Positions 18,061 to 26,878 of a stretch of DNA of 64,000 nucleotides are shown piece by piece. The DNA comes from DATAGF01 sp963819845 (GTDB lineage Bacteria > Actinomycetota > Thermoleophilia > Miltoncostaeales > Miltoncostaeaceae). The position numbers were made by a program, and so were the translations under genes. The DNA lies in NCBI GenBank assembly GCA_963819845.1, contig CAWFXQ010000008.1:310001-374000 (forward strand), given 5' to 3'. The notes beneath the pieces are model-generated. The model did not search any database. It saw nothing but the letters and a program-made list of their open reading frames with translations, and was not told the origin of the DNA. The number at the start of each line of letters is the position of its first letter. Position 1 is the first letter of the stretch.

Positions 18061-18777
18061 ATGGCTGCTGCGGCGCCGAAGCTGGACAAGCCCAACGTGG
18101 TCCTCGTGCACGGGGGCTTCGCGGACGGGTCCGGCTGGGAGGGGGTCTACGCGATCCTGAAGAGCGCCGGCTGCACCGTCGCCGTGGTCCAGAACCCGAC
18201 CCTCTCCCTCGAGGACGATGTCGCGGTGACCAAGCGGGCAATCGCGGCCCAGGACGGCCCGGTCGTCCTGGTCGGCCACTCCTACGGCGGTGCGGTGGTC
18301 ACCGAGGCGGGCACCGATCCCAACGTCGCCGGGCTCGTCTACATCGCCGCCTTCGCCCCCGACGCGGGCGAGTCGGTCAACAGCCTGATCGCCGATCCGC
18401 CGCCCGGGGCGCCCGTGCCGCCGATCCTCCCGCCCCAAGACGGCTTCCTGTTCCTCGACAGGGAGAAGTTCCCCGCCTCGTTCGCCGCCGACGTGGAGCC
18501 GGAGCACGCCGCCTTCATGGCCGACTCCCAGGTGCCCTGGGGCGTGGGCGCTCTGGCTGGTGAGATCAGCGAGCCGGCCTGGAGATCCCGGCCGAGCTGG
18601 TACCTGGTCGCCACCGCCGACCGCATGATCCCCCCCGATGCCCAGCGCTTCATGTCACAGCGGGCCGGCTCGACGGTCGTCGAGGCCGAGGGCAGTCACG
18701 CCATCTACGTGTCCAAGCCGGCGCCGGTCGCCGAGCTCATCCAGACCGCCGTCGCCGAGCTCAGGTCCGGAGGCTGA
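18061..18777 (+). CDS. Alpha/beta hydrolase (HNL/esterase-like)
   Basis: A 238-residue hydrolase. It has the oxyanion-turn motif LVHGGFADGSGW, the nucleophile elbow GHSYGG near residue 80, an acid candidate Asp in LVATADRMIPP, and the catalytic His in EGSHAIYVSKP. A strong AAAAGGAGG lies seven bases before the ATG. The family is the plant-esterase-like group common in soil actinobacteria; the substrate cannot be read from the sequence. It stands alone, with an independent upstream gap after glgX. Confidence 0.9.
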   Translation: MAAAAPKLDKPNVVLVHGGFADGSGWEGVYAILKSAGCTVAVVQNPTLSLEDDVAVTKRAIAAQDGPVVLVGHSYGGAVVTEAGTDPNVAGLVYIAAFAPDAGESVNSLIADPPPGAPVPPILPPQDGFLFLDREKFPASFAADVEPEHAAFMADSQVPWGVGALAGEISEPAWRSRPSWYLVATADRMIPPDAQRFMSQRAGSTVVEAEGSHAIYVSKPAPVAELIQTAVAELRSGG

Positions 18778-18868
18778 CGGCCGGCGGCGGCCCTTCGCGC
18801 GGCGCCACTCGCGCAGGTTCTCGCTCCGGCACGGGCGGCACCCGTCCAGACCTCCCTCGGCGTCGGGG

Positions 18869-19591
18869 CTAGTGGACGAGCTGCTGGCCGCCGTCGATGT
18901 CGTAGGTCGCGCCCGTGAGCGCCGTGTTCGCCATGAGGTGGACGGCGAGGGCGGCGATGTCCGCCGGGCCGACGACGCGTCGGATGGGCAGCGTCGTGCG
19001 GAGCTGCTCGCGGCGCGCGTCAAGCTGGTCGCCGAGGAGCGCTGCCGAGAGCGGCGTGTCGACGAACCCGGCCGCGATCATGTTCACGCGGATCGGCGCG
19101 AGCTCGAACGCCAGGTTCCTCGTCATCGCGGGACCCGCGGCCGTGAGCGCCGAGATGAGCGCGAAGCCCGGCGCCGTGGCGCGCCCGCCGGTGCCGCCCA
19201 TGAAGAGCAGGGTCCCGCCGGGGCGCACCCTGCCGACGGCGTTTCGCGCGACCTGCAGCGGGAGCAAGATGTGCGCCTCCAGATCGCGGCGCGCCGCCTC
19301 GAAGTCGAACTCCGCCAGCGGCGCGTAATAGGGCCCGGGCCCCGTGACCAGCACGTGGTCGATCGGCGTCGGCAGGTCGGCGAAGAACCGCTCGAGGCGG
19401 GGGAAGTCTGTGGCGTCGAAGGCCGCCGTGCGCGTGGCGCCCACCTCGCCCGCGGCGCCCTCCAGGCGCTCGCGGTTGCGCCCGGTGATGACGACCTCGG
19501 CGCCCTCGGCGCGCGCCAGGCGGGCCGTCTCGAGGCCGATGCCGGCGCTCCCGCCGATCACCACGACGATCTGGCCTTCGAGCGCGCTCAT
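18869..19591 (-). CDS. SDR-family oxidoreductase with atypical active site
   Basis: A 240-residue Rossmann protein. The nucleotide motif is GGSAGIG near residue 13, followed by DATD. The region that normally carries the catalytic Ser and YxxxK reads GGTGGRA and GFALISALTAAGPAMTR, so the usual Tyr and Lys are missing. The C-terminal RVNMIAAGFVDTPL and ATYDIDGGQQLV are normal SDR features. It is therefore a divergent SDR or a nucleotide-binding non-enzyme. The ATG overlaps the stop of the upstream FAD enzyme (ATGA), so it is the last gene of a three-gene operon. Confidence 0.85.
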   Translation of the reverse strand: MSALEGQIVVVIGGSAGIGLETARLARAEGAEVVITGRNRERLEGAAGEVGATRTAAFDATDFPRLERFFADLPTPIDHVLVTGPGPYYAPLAEFDFEAARRDLEAHILLPLQVARNAVGRVRPGGTLLFMGGTGGRATAPGFALISALTAAGPAMTRNLAFELAPIRVNMIAAGFVDTPLSAALLGDQLDARREQLRTTLPIRRVVGPADIAALAVHLMANTALTGATYDIDGGQQLVH

Positions 19592-20929
19592 CGGGCACCT
19601 CCCGTGATCGCCGCCCGCAGCGACTTGAGCGCGTCGGCGTGGATCTCCGAGAAGCTCGGGAACGGCTGGATGGTGTCGGTGAGCACGTCCAGCGGAACCC
19701 GGGCGCGGATCGCCAGCGTCGCCTGCTGCAGCCACTCGCCGGCCCCGGGGCCGAGCCCGTAGGCGCCGACGAGGCGCTCGCCGTCGCTCAGCAGCGTCAG
19801 GAAGCCGCCCGCCTCGGCGTACGCGTGGGTGTACGTCTGCATCCTCGGGATCTCGGCCAGGAGCGCGGTGCCGCTGAAGGCGGCCTCGACGGCGCCGACC
19901 GCTCCGGCCTCGGGGTCGGTGTAGGTGACGCGCGGCACGGCCTCATAGTTGGCCGGCCGCGGCGCGCCGAGGATGTTCGCCGCAACGACCTCCCCCTCGT
20001 ACTCGCCGACGTGGGTCAGCGGCCAGACGCCCGTGACGTCGCCGATCGCCCAGAGGCGCTCGCCCGCGCGGAGGTGGTCGTCAACCGGTATCCCGCGGGG
20101 GTCGGCCTCGACGCCGACCGTCTCGAGCCCGATCCCCTCCACCCGCGGGCGCCGCCCGGTGGCGACGAGCAGGCGCTCGCCGCGCAGCTCGCGCCCGTCC
20201 TCGAGCTCGAGGACATAGTCGTCGCCGTCGCGGCGCGCCGCGCTCGCGTGGACGCCGACGTGGATCTCGATGCCGTCGCGGCGCAGGGCCTCGGCGAGCG
20301 CCTCGCCGAGCGGGGCGGGCTCGCGGGCGAGCACGTGCGCGGCGCCCTCAACCAGCGCCGCCTCGCCGCCGAGGCGGTTGACGACCTGGGCCAGCTCCAG
20401 GCCCGCGGGCCCGCCGCCCAGGACGACGAGGCGCCGGGGGACCTCCGTCATGCTGGTCGCCTCGCGGGTGCCCCAGAGCACCCGGGAGCTCGCGCAGGCC
20501 CGGGACGGGGGGGACGACGGGGTCGGCGCCGCACGCGACCACGACGTGCTCGGCCGTGTGGCGGACGCCGTCAACCTCCACGGCGCCCGGCCCGGCGAGG
20601 CGGCCGGTCCCGCGGATGAGCGCGATGCCCCGGTCGGCGAGCCAGCGCTCCTGCCCGGCGTCGGAGTGGTTGGAGACCATGTAGTCGCGCCAGGCGAGCG
20701 CCGCCGCGACGTCAACCTGCGCGCTCGCCCCGACGTCGCGCGCGCCCTGCACGGCCTCGCCGGGGCGGAGGAGGGCCTTGGAGGGGATGCACGCCCAGTA
20801 GGAGCACTCGCCCCCGACCAGCTCGCGCTCGACGACGGCGACGCGCAGGCCGCCCTCGGCCAGCGCGGCGGCGCAGTGCTCGCCGGGCGCGCCGCCGCCG
20901 AGCAGGATGACGTCGTAGTCGGCGCTCAC
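19588..20929 (-). CDS. FAD-dependent pyridine nucleotide-disulfide oxidoreductase, frameshifted
   Basis: A two-dinucleotide-fold flavoenzyme of the dihydrolipoamide/mercuric reductase class, about 447 residues when repaired. The N-terminal part has an FAD glycine turn (LLGGGAPGEH) and a redox Cys pair in GGECSYWACIPSKALL. The second part has the NAD turn VVLGGGPAGLELA, the FAD motif LWAIGDVTG and a C-terminal dimerisation domain. The frame breaks near 20488-20491 between GLRELPG and VLWGTREATSM; one missing G in a G run repairs it. The GTG start overlaps the VOC gene stop. The substrate is unknown; the operon suggests small-molecule detoxification. Confidence 0.85.
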
Positions 20930-21513
20930 GTCGGGAGCTCCTCTCCGGACTGCTCCTTGACCATGTACTCGGCGTACCAGGAGGGCCAGTCCTCATCGGC
21001 GTGCCCGATGCGCTTCTCGTGCTCGCCGTGCGCGGTCGCCGCGCGGACCAGCGCGCTCCTCACGTCGGCGATGGACCCGTACGTCGTGCCGGCGGCGGCG
21101 TCGATCCGGCCGGGCAGCCGGGTCGTGATCTCCTGGAACCACCAGGTGTTCCCGTCGGGGTCGCTCAGCTCGGCACGCGAGAAGTAGCTTCGGCGCTCGG
21201 GATCCAGACCGGGGACCGGGCCCTCCCGGCTGATGTGGAAGAACTCGCCCAGCGCGACGCCGGCGGCGCTCAGCCGGTCCCGGGTCGCCTCGAGGTCGTC
21301 CACGACCAGGTAGTTGTGCTGGACCGAACCCGGCTCGGCCGTCGTGAGGTTCGCGCCGAACTGGACCGAGCACCCGGACCCAGGCGGCGTGAGCTGGACC
21401 ACGCCCGGCGGGGTGACATCGAGCCTCCACCCGAGGCTCACGTAGAAGTCCCTCGCCCGGTCGACGTCCGAGACGGGGATCACGACCACCTCGAGCTTCA
21501 TGTCCGTGCTCAT
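20926..21513 (-). CDS. VOC-family (glyoxalase/bleomycin-resistance) protein with C-terminal extension
   Basis: A 195-residue protein. The VOC domain (about 1-130) begins MKLEVVVIPVSDVDRARDFY, with paired beta-alpha-beta modules ending SDPDGNTWWFQEI, where the Glu is a likely metal ligand. A C-terminal segment (about 145-190) with EDWPSWYAEYMVKEQSG is shared by a subset of actinobacterial VOC proteins. AGGAGG lies six bases before the ATG. It is the first gene of a VOC-FAD-SDR operon, each gene overlapping the next by four bases. Confidence 0.9.
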   Translation of the reverse strand: MSTDMKLEVVVIPVSDVDRARDFYVSLGWRLDVTPPGVVQLTPPGSGCSVQFGANLTTAEPGSVQHNYLVVDDLEATRDRLSAAGVALGEFFHISREGPVPGLDPERRSYFSRAELSDPDGNTWWFQEITTRLPGRIDAAAGTTYGSIADVRSALVRAATAHGEHEKRIGHADEDWPSWYAEYMVKEQSGEELPT

Positions 21514-21767
21514 GTCGCCTCCTGAGTCGGGATGGGCAGAGACAACCAGACGCGGCCACCTGCTTCACGGGTCCGCGCGCCATCGCGGGGAGCTTCAACG
21601 TTGGGCAGCTCGGCATCGTCGACGCCACCGGGCCGACGGTGATGGCCTGGGGTGGTCAGTGACCGCCGAGGCCGGCGCCCGTGGCGACGCTGACCTCCGC
21701 CGGGTGCCGGGCGGCACTGGCGTCCAGGTGGGCGATGTCGTGCGCACCGCCCGCTCATCTGGCGCAT
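21514..21767. other. Intergenic segment with a possible C-terminal gene remnant
   Basis: No complete gene fits here. On the plus strand, frame 21552-21662 reads a protein-like tail (CFTGPRAIAGSFN followed by VGQLGIVDATG and a stop) without a start or an upstream body, which looks like the remnant of a deleted gene. The sequence just upstream of 21513 holds the Shine-Dalgarno of the VOC operon. Confidence 0.3.
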
Positions 21768-23414
21768 TCAGTGGGCGGCGAAGGCCAGATGCTCGTGGAC
21801 GGACCTCACTGCGGCTGATCCTTCACCCACCGCTGCGGCCACGCGCTTGGTTGATCCGGATCGCACGTCCCCCACGGCGAACAGCCCGGGACAGCTCGTC
21901 TCGAACGGCAGCGGTCCCCTCCCCAACGCTGCCCATCGCTCGTCGAGCTGCTTCGCGCTCAGGGACCGGTCGGTGAGGACGAACCCGCGGGCATCAAGAG
22001 CCGCGCAACCGGAGAGCCAGGCCGACTCGGGGTCGGCGCCGATGAACGAGAACAGCGCCGCGCACGACAGTTCGCCTTCTCGATGAGGTCCCGCGATGCG
22101 AACTCCACGGAGGCTCTCGTCTCCGCGGAGCGCCACGATCGTGGTGCCGGTCAGGATCTCGATGCGTGGGTGGCCCTCCAGTCGATCCACGAGGTAGCGG
22201 GACATGCCGGCGCCGATGTCGGGGCCCCGGATCACCACCGTCACCGCGCTTCCCTGGTCGGCCAGGAACACCGCGGCCTGGCCGGCGGAGTTGCCGCCTC
22301 CCACGATCACCACCGGGCTGCCGGCGCACTGGCGTGCCTCCAGATCGGTCGCGGCGTAGTAGACGCCGCTGTTCTCGAAGTCCGCCAGCCGATCGGCCTC
22401 CAGCCGCCGGTAGCGGGCACCGCTGGCCACGATCACGGCGCGCCCGGCCACGGTCGTGCCGTCGGACAGGTTGACGACCAGATGCCCGGCCTCCTCGCCC
22501 AGCGCGACCGCGGCACAGGGGGCGCTCAGATGGGCGCCGAACTTCTCCGCCTGCACCAGCCCGCGCTGCATGAGATCGCCCCCGGGGATCCCGGTCGCGA
22601 AGCCGAAGTAGTTCTCGATCCTCGAGCTGGCGCCGGCCTGGCCGCCGGGGGCCACCATCTCCACCCCCAGGGTGCGCAGACCCTCGGACGCCCCGTACAC
22701 GGCCGCGGCCAGGCCGGCCGGGCCCCCGCCCACGATCACCAGGTCGAAGGAACGCTCGGGGAGCGTCCCGAGGGTCAGCCCCAGGTGGTCGGCGAGCGCC
22801 CCGGGGCTGGGACGGCGCAGCAGCACCCCGGAGGAGATCACGACCGGCAGCTCCGACGGCGTGACGTCGAACTCCTGAAGGAGCCCTTCGACCTGGAGGT
22901 CGGAATCGGCGTCCAGCCACTCGTGCGGAATGCGGGTCCGGGCCAGGAACTCTCGAATCTGAACCGACTCGGGCGAGAACCGGGAGCCCACCACCCTGAT
23001 CGCGGAGGCGGCGCCGGTCAGGAGCGCCGTCCGGCGCGCCATGAACGCGACCAGGATCTTGTCGCTCAGCTGCGGCTGGGTAGCGATGACGCGGCGAAGG
23101 GCGTCGGCGGGGACGGCCAGGACCTCGCCCGGCTCGGCGACCCGGGCCGACAGGAACACCCGCAGGCCGGTGATCAGGTTCAGCTCGCCGAGGAAGCTCC
23201 CGGGGCCGTGGGAGGCGAGCTGCTGTTCCTCGCCCTCGGCGCTGATGAAGACCTCCGCCCGCCCCGAGAGGACGACGTAGAAGTCGTACGCGGCATCCCC
23301 CTCCCGGTAGAGGTAGTCCCCGGCCAGGACCGCACGACGCGACCCCACCGCCTCCAGGATGGCGATCTCGCCGGGGCCGAGGGTCGGGAAGGCGTCGTCG
23401 GTCACGCCGAGCAC
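21768..23414 (-). CDS. cNMP-domain / thioredoxin-reductase-like fusion protein
   Basis: A 548-residue soluble fusion. Residues about 20-130 form a cyclic-nucleotide-binding fold (GDYLYREGDAAYDFYVV, then GPGSFLGELNLITG). Residues about 140-215 resemble a glutaredoxin-like domain in which Ser replaces the active Cys (GSRFSPES). The rest is a thioredoxin-reductase flavoprotein with FAD turn VGGGPAGLAAAVYG, NADPH turn VGGGNSAGQAAVFLA and FAVGDVRSGSTKR. The usual CxxC of thioredoxin reductase is absent, so reduction of a dithiol partner is doubtful. The family recurs in actinobacteria without a settled role. GTG 23414 is used; GTG 23405 is also possible. Confidence 0.88.
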   Translation of the reverse strand: MLGVTDDAFPTLGPGEIAILEAVGSRRAVLAGDYLYREGDAAYDFYVVLSGRAEVFISAEGEEQQLASHGPGSFLGELNLITGLRVFLSARVAEPGEVLAVPADALRRVIATQPQLSDKILVAFMARRTALLTGAASAIRVVGSRFSPESVQIREFLARTRIPHEWLDADSDLQVEGLLQEFDVTPSELPVVISSGVLLRRPSPGALADHLGLTLGTLPERSFDLVIVGGGPAGLAAAVYGASEGLRTLGVEMVAPGGQAGASSRIENYFGFATGIPGGDLMQRGLVQAEKFGAHLSAPCAAVALGEEAGHLVVNLSDGTTVAGRAVIVASGARYRRLEADRLADFENSGVYYAATDLEARQCAGSPVVIVGGGNSAGQAAVFLADQGSAVTVVIRGPDIGAGMSRYLVDRLEGHPRIEILTGTTIVALRGDESLRGVRIAGPHREGELSCAALFSFIGADPESAWLSGCAALDARGFVLTDRSLSAKQLDERWAALGRGPLPFETSCPGLFAVGDVRSGSTKRVAAAVGEGSAAVRSVHEHLAFAAH

Positions 23415-23450
23415 GCGGAGCGCCCAGGCCCGGTTCGCGTGCGCGCGCCC

Positions 23451-23876
23451 TCAGCCACCGTTGAGGAACGCGCGGACGTCCGGGTAGATGCGCAGTTGCG
23501 CGGCGGGCAGGTGGTGGGCGAGGAGGGCGCTGTTCTCGGTGATCATCATCGTGTCGTCGTCGCCGCCGGCGACGAAGGTCGGGTGGGTGATCGCCGCGAC
23601 CCGCACGAGCTGGGAGGGGTCCGAGATCCCCCAGCGCGCGAACGCCTCGAGCTGGGCGTCCGCGGGAGGCCAGGTCGGTCGGCTCGCCGCGGTCGATCGT
23701 CCGGGCGGACATCCGCTCGAGGAACTGCATGCCCTTGGCTCGGCCCTCCACCGAGCCGGAGAAGAACAGGCGGCGTCGCCCTCGCTGCTGCCGAAGCGGC
23801 GATGGACGAGCGTCGCCGCATCGATTTCGACCGAGCGGTTCTCCGCCCTCAGCGCGGTCTCGTCAGGGGTGCCCAT
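23451..23876 (-). pseudogene. Degraded alpha/beta hydrolase
   Basis: The N-terminal 30 codons from ATG 23876 (good GGAGGG upstream) read like an alpha/beta hydrolase start (VEIDAATLVHRRFGSSEG). The central part with the nucleophile elbow is missing. Lid-domain sequence (GRAKGMQFLERMSARTIDRG) then appears in a second frame, and a C-terminal part (AQLEAFARWGISDPSQL, then FVAGGDDDTMM) in the first frame. The final His segment is also lost before FLNGG. An internal deletion of several hundred bases plus a frameshift makes this a true pseudogene rather than only a sequencing error. Confidence 0.75.
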
Positions 23877-24097
23877 GATCCCTCCGTCGGTCACCGTGGG
23901 CGGTGGGCCCATCCGTCACACCATGGTTTCAGGGCTGGAGCCGCCCTGCCCGGAGCGGCCTACCCCGGGCTGCTCGGCGCCCGAGCACCCTCGCGGACGG
24001 TGTCGGCGATCGCCATCGCGACGAGCACCGCGGTTGAACGCAGCGATCCCGGCGATCAGCGTCAGCGGTGCGCCGGGCCTGGTGAGGCGAGCCCCGG

Positions 24098-24526
24098 TCA
24101 GTCCAGCGGGTGCCGCCAGCGCAGCCCGGGAAAGCGGGCGAATCCGCGGTCGGCGCTGAGCCAGGTGGCGCCGTTCTCCACGGCATAGGCCGCGAGATAG
24201 GCATCGGGCAGGTCGGGGCCGCGGGCCTCGATCTGCGTCGCCAGGCGGCGGAAGTGGTGCCAGTGGCGATCGCCGGCGGCCAGCAGGCGGACGGCCGGCG
24301 CGTCGAGCAGTCGGTCGACCGCGGCCCAGGCCTGGGCGGCCGGCGTCGGCTCGGTGAACACGCGGCGGTTGGTCACGAGGCGGAGGAAGCCGGCCGCCAC
24401 GGCGTCGGGCACCCCCAGCGCCTCCTCGTCGTTGGCGATCTGCTCGAGGAGGTCCCGGTATGGATCGTGCTCGGGCAGATCCGCCCGATGCGCGTAGACC
24501 AGGACGTTGACGTCAACGCAGCGCAT
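24098..24526 (-). CDS. vapC: PIN-domain toxin, VapC family
   Basis: A 142-residue PIN ribonuclease. Acidic residues expected to bind Mg are Asp in the opening CVDVNVLVYAHRAD, Glu/Asp in the central helices, and Asp in LPDAYLAAYA and WLSADRGFARF. The ATG at 24526 lies inside the last codons of the antitoxin gene, giving a 14-base overlap typical of VapBC pairs. It would cleave tRNA or rRNA when free of its antitoxin. Confidence 0.92.
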   Translation of the reverse strand: MRCVDVNVLVYAHRADLPEHDPYRDLLEQIANDEEALGVPDAVAAGFLRLVTNRRVFTEPTPAAQAWAAVDRLLDAPAVRLLAAGDRHWHHFRRLATQIEARGPDLPDAYLAAYAVENGATWLSADRGFARFPGLRWRHPLD

Positions 24527-24776
24527 CGAGCGGGACGTCCCGATCCAGGACCTCCTGCACCGCGGCGTTCGACGAGAGATCGACGCCGGGGGCGAGCCCA
24601 CCGGAGCCGGTGACCGGGACCGTGTACCGGCTCGGGACGGCGCCGCCGCCGGGGGCGGGCTGCAGCCCCGCGCGCACCGCGTCTTCGAGCACGGCCGCGA
24701 TCGTCCGGCCCGACCGGGCGGCGCGCTCCTTCACCGCCCGGTAGAGGTCATCGTCGATCCTGATGGTCGTACGCAC
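24513..24776 (-). CDS. vapB: Ribbon-helix-helix antitoxin, VapB family
   Basis: An 87-residue antitoxin. Its N-terminal ribbon-helix-helix (MRTTIRIDDDLYRAVKERAA, then SGRTIAAVLEDAVRAGL) binds DNA and autoregulates the operon. The C-terminal half (about 45-87) is extended and would wrap the PIN toxin. It precedes and overlaps vapC. The short leader before 24776 is the likely operator. Confidence 0.9.
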   Translation of the reverse strand: MRTTIRIDDDLYRAVKERAARSGRTIAAVLEDAVRAGLQPAPGGGAVPSRYTVPVTGSGGLAPGVDLSSNAAVQEVLDRDVPLDALR

Positions 24777-24816
24777 CGTGTCACCTTAGCACCATGAGGT
24801 GGTGCTTTGATGCCGC

Positions 24817-26868
24817 TCAACCCAGGTCGGCGGCCGTCAGCGTGCTCAGGCGCAGGTCGGCGCCCGACAGCCCGGTCTCCAGGCGCCGGATCAGCGCGTT
24901 GGCGTTGCGCACCCCGGCCTGGGCGATGCGCTGGTTGATCCTGAGCTGGGCGGTGCTGAGGCTGACGCTGCCGGGGTCGGGCGGGTTCTTGCGCGGCGGG
25001 ATGGTGGTCGTGGAGGCGGGCGGCTCGGCGGAGGGCACCTTGGCGAGGATCTGGAGCCGGTCGAACAGCTTGCCCTGGCTCACCTGGCCGGTTCGCACAT
25101 CGCCGCCGCTCAGGCCGGCCTCGAGGCGGTTGGTGATGCCGGTCGCCCGGCGGATCGCGGCCTGGTCGATGCGCTGGTTGATCAGGAGCTGGGCCGCGCT
25201 GAGGGTGAGGGGGTCGCGCTGGCCGGTGCGGCCGGGGTCGACGATCGGCGCGGGGTCGGCCGGTGAGGCGGGCGCCAGCGAGGCGGCTGCCGGGGCGCTG
25301 GTGATCCCGGCCCCCAGCTGGGCCGGGCCGACCGAGTAGCCGCAAAGGTCGCGCGAGGCCAGCCCGGCGTTCAGGCGCGCTTCGACGGCCTTGAGGCGCC
25401 GGATGGCGGCCTGGCTGATGCGCTGGTTGATGCGCAGCTGCTGGACGCTGAGCGTGAAGGTGGCCTCCTCGTCGGAGGGCGCCGGCGGCAGGGGCAGGGT
25501 CCTGCAGGCCGGCATGGCCACCGGAGCGTCACCCAGCACGTCGCGGCGGAAGACATTGTTGACGGCCGGCGCGGTCCCGGCGACCAGGTTGCTCGCACGC
25601 GACTGGAACGCCACGTACCGGCCCTCGGCCGAGGTCGTGGGGTCCGTGGAGAACGCGTTGGCCGCTGCGCCGGCGGCGCCCGGCGCGCGGCTCACGAGCT
25701 CGGTGGTGTCGGCGAGGACGTCGCGCACGAACACGTCCTCGAACGGATCGCTGTCATCGGCCGAGAGGTTGGTGGCCGTCGAGCTGAAGGCCACGCGGGC
25801 GTTGTCGGAGACGGAGGGGGACGAGGAGTTGGCGTCCGCGCCGGCTCCGCGCGCGCCGTTCGCCCGGCTCGCGAGAGCGGTGGTGGACTCGTCGAGGTCG
25901 CGCAGGAAGATGTCTTGCGCGGCGCTGTCGTCGTCGGCCGAGAGGTTGTCGGCGAACGACGTGAACGCGACGAAGCGGCCGGAGGGGGAGATCGCGGGGC
26001 CGCTCGACGCGCCGCCGGCCGCGGGGGCGCCGGCGACGCCGGTGGCGCGGCTGGTGAGCGTGGTGGTCGCCGCGGTCAGGTCGCGTACGAAGACGTTCGG
26101 GAAGCCGTCGTCGTCCTCGCTTGAGAGGTTGTCGGCGCGCGAGGCGAAGGCGACACGGGTGCCGTCGGCGGAGATCGCCGGGGCGAATGAGAGGTCGTTG
26201 ACCCCGGCCCCGTTGGCTCCCGACCGTCGGCTGACGAGGATCGTCCTGTTCGCGACCAGGTCGCGCACGAAGACGTTCCTGACCGCGTCGTCGTCGGCGC
26301 CGGAGAGGTTGTCGCCGTCCGACTCGAAGGCGACATAACGCCCATCGCGGGAGATCGCGGCGGCGTTCGACCCGTCGTTCGCCGCCGCCCCGCCCGTCCC
26401 GGTCGCGCGGCTCACCAGGATGGTCGTGTTGGCGACCAGGTCGCGGACGAAGATGTTGGCCACGCCGTCGTCGTCGTCCGTCGAGAGGTTGTCGGCGTCC
26501 GATTCGAACGCGACGTAGCGGCCGTCCCCGGAGATGGCCGGGTCCCTCGAGTCATCGTCGGCCGCGGCGCCGCCCGCGCCGGGCGCGCGGCTCGCCAGCG
26601 TCGTCACGTTCGACCCGGCCTCCCTGACGAAGATGCTCGGTCCCGGGGTGTCCTCCGGGGAGAGGTTGGTCGCGCTGGACGTGAAGGCCACCCGGTCGCC
26701 GTTGGCCGAGATCGAGGGGTTGCTGGAGAACACATCGCCGGGCGCCCCGGTCGGCCCGGTGGCGCGGGAGATGAGGATCACGTCGTCCTTCGCGGCCAGC
26801 GCGGGCGCTGCCAGGACCGCCGCCGCGACGGCGGCCAGCGCCAGGCCGAGGAGCCGGGGGCGTCTCAC
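24817..26868 (-). CDS. Secreted seven-blade propeller protein with INQRI repeats, copy 1
   Basis: A 683-residue exported protein. The signal peptide (about 1-25) ends APALAAKDD. Seven repeats follow, each with a DGRYVAFESDADNLS-type strand (PD40/TolB-like), an Asp-rich loop and a NIFVRDL-type strand; the repeat count fits a seven-blade propeller. The C-terminal part (about 450-683) has three copies of QLxINQRIxQA(A/G)(I/V)R followed by RLxxGL. No sortase signal, membrane anchor or catalytic motif is seen. It is the last gene of the array transcript, 10 bases after copy 2. Asp-rich loops may bind calcium (inference). Confidence 0.85.
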   Translation of the reverse strand: MRRPRLLGLALAAVAAAVLAAPALAAKDDVILISRATGPTGAPGDVFSSNPSISANGDRVAFTSSATNLSPEDTPGPSIFVREAGSNVTTLASRAPGAGGAAADDDSRDPAISGDGRYVAFESDADNLSTDDDDGVANIFVRDLVANTTILVSRATGTGGAAANDGSNAAAISRDGRYVAFESDGDNLSGADDDAVRNVFVRDLVANRTILVSRRSGANGAGVNDLSFAPAISADGTRVAFASRADNLSSEDDDGFPNVFVRDLTAATTTLTSRATGVAGAPAAGGASSGPAISPSGRFVAFTSFADNLSADDDSAAQDIFLRDLDESTTALASRANGARGAGADANSSSPSVSDNARVAFSSTATNLSADDSDPFEDVFVRDVLADTTELVSRAPGAAGAAANAFSTDPTTSAEGRYVAFQSRASNLVAGTAPAVNNVFRRDVLGDAPVAMPACRTLPLPPAPSDEEATFTLSVQQLRINQRISQAAIRRLKAVEARLNAGLASRDLCGYSVGPAQLGAGITSAPAAASLAPASPADPAPIVDPGRTGQRDPLTLSAAQLLINQRIDQAAIRRATGITNRLEAGLSGGDVRTGQVSQGKLFDRLQILAKVPSAEPPASTTTIPPRKNPPDPGSVSLSTAQLRINQRIAQAGVRNANALIRRLETGLSGADLRLSTLTAADLG

Positions 26869-26878
26869 GTTGCGCGCC

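Noticed and set aside
20993..21628. A 211-codon minus frame overlapping the VOC gene
   Set aside because: It is the VOC gene read one frame off; the VOC frame has the ribosome site and domain motifs.
22083..24188. A 701-codon plus-strand frame over the thioredoxin-reductase-like gene
   Set aside because: Antisense shadow spanning an intact gene, a pseudogene and vapC; no domain signal.
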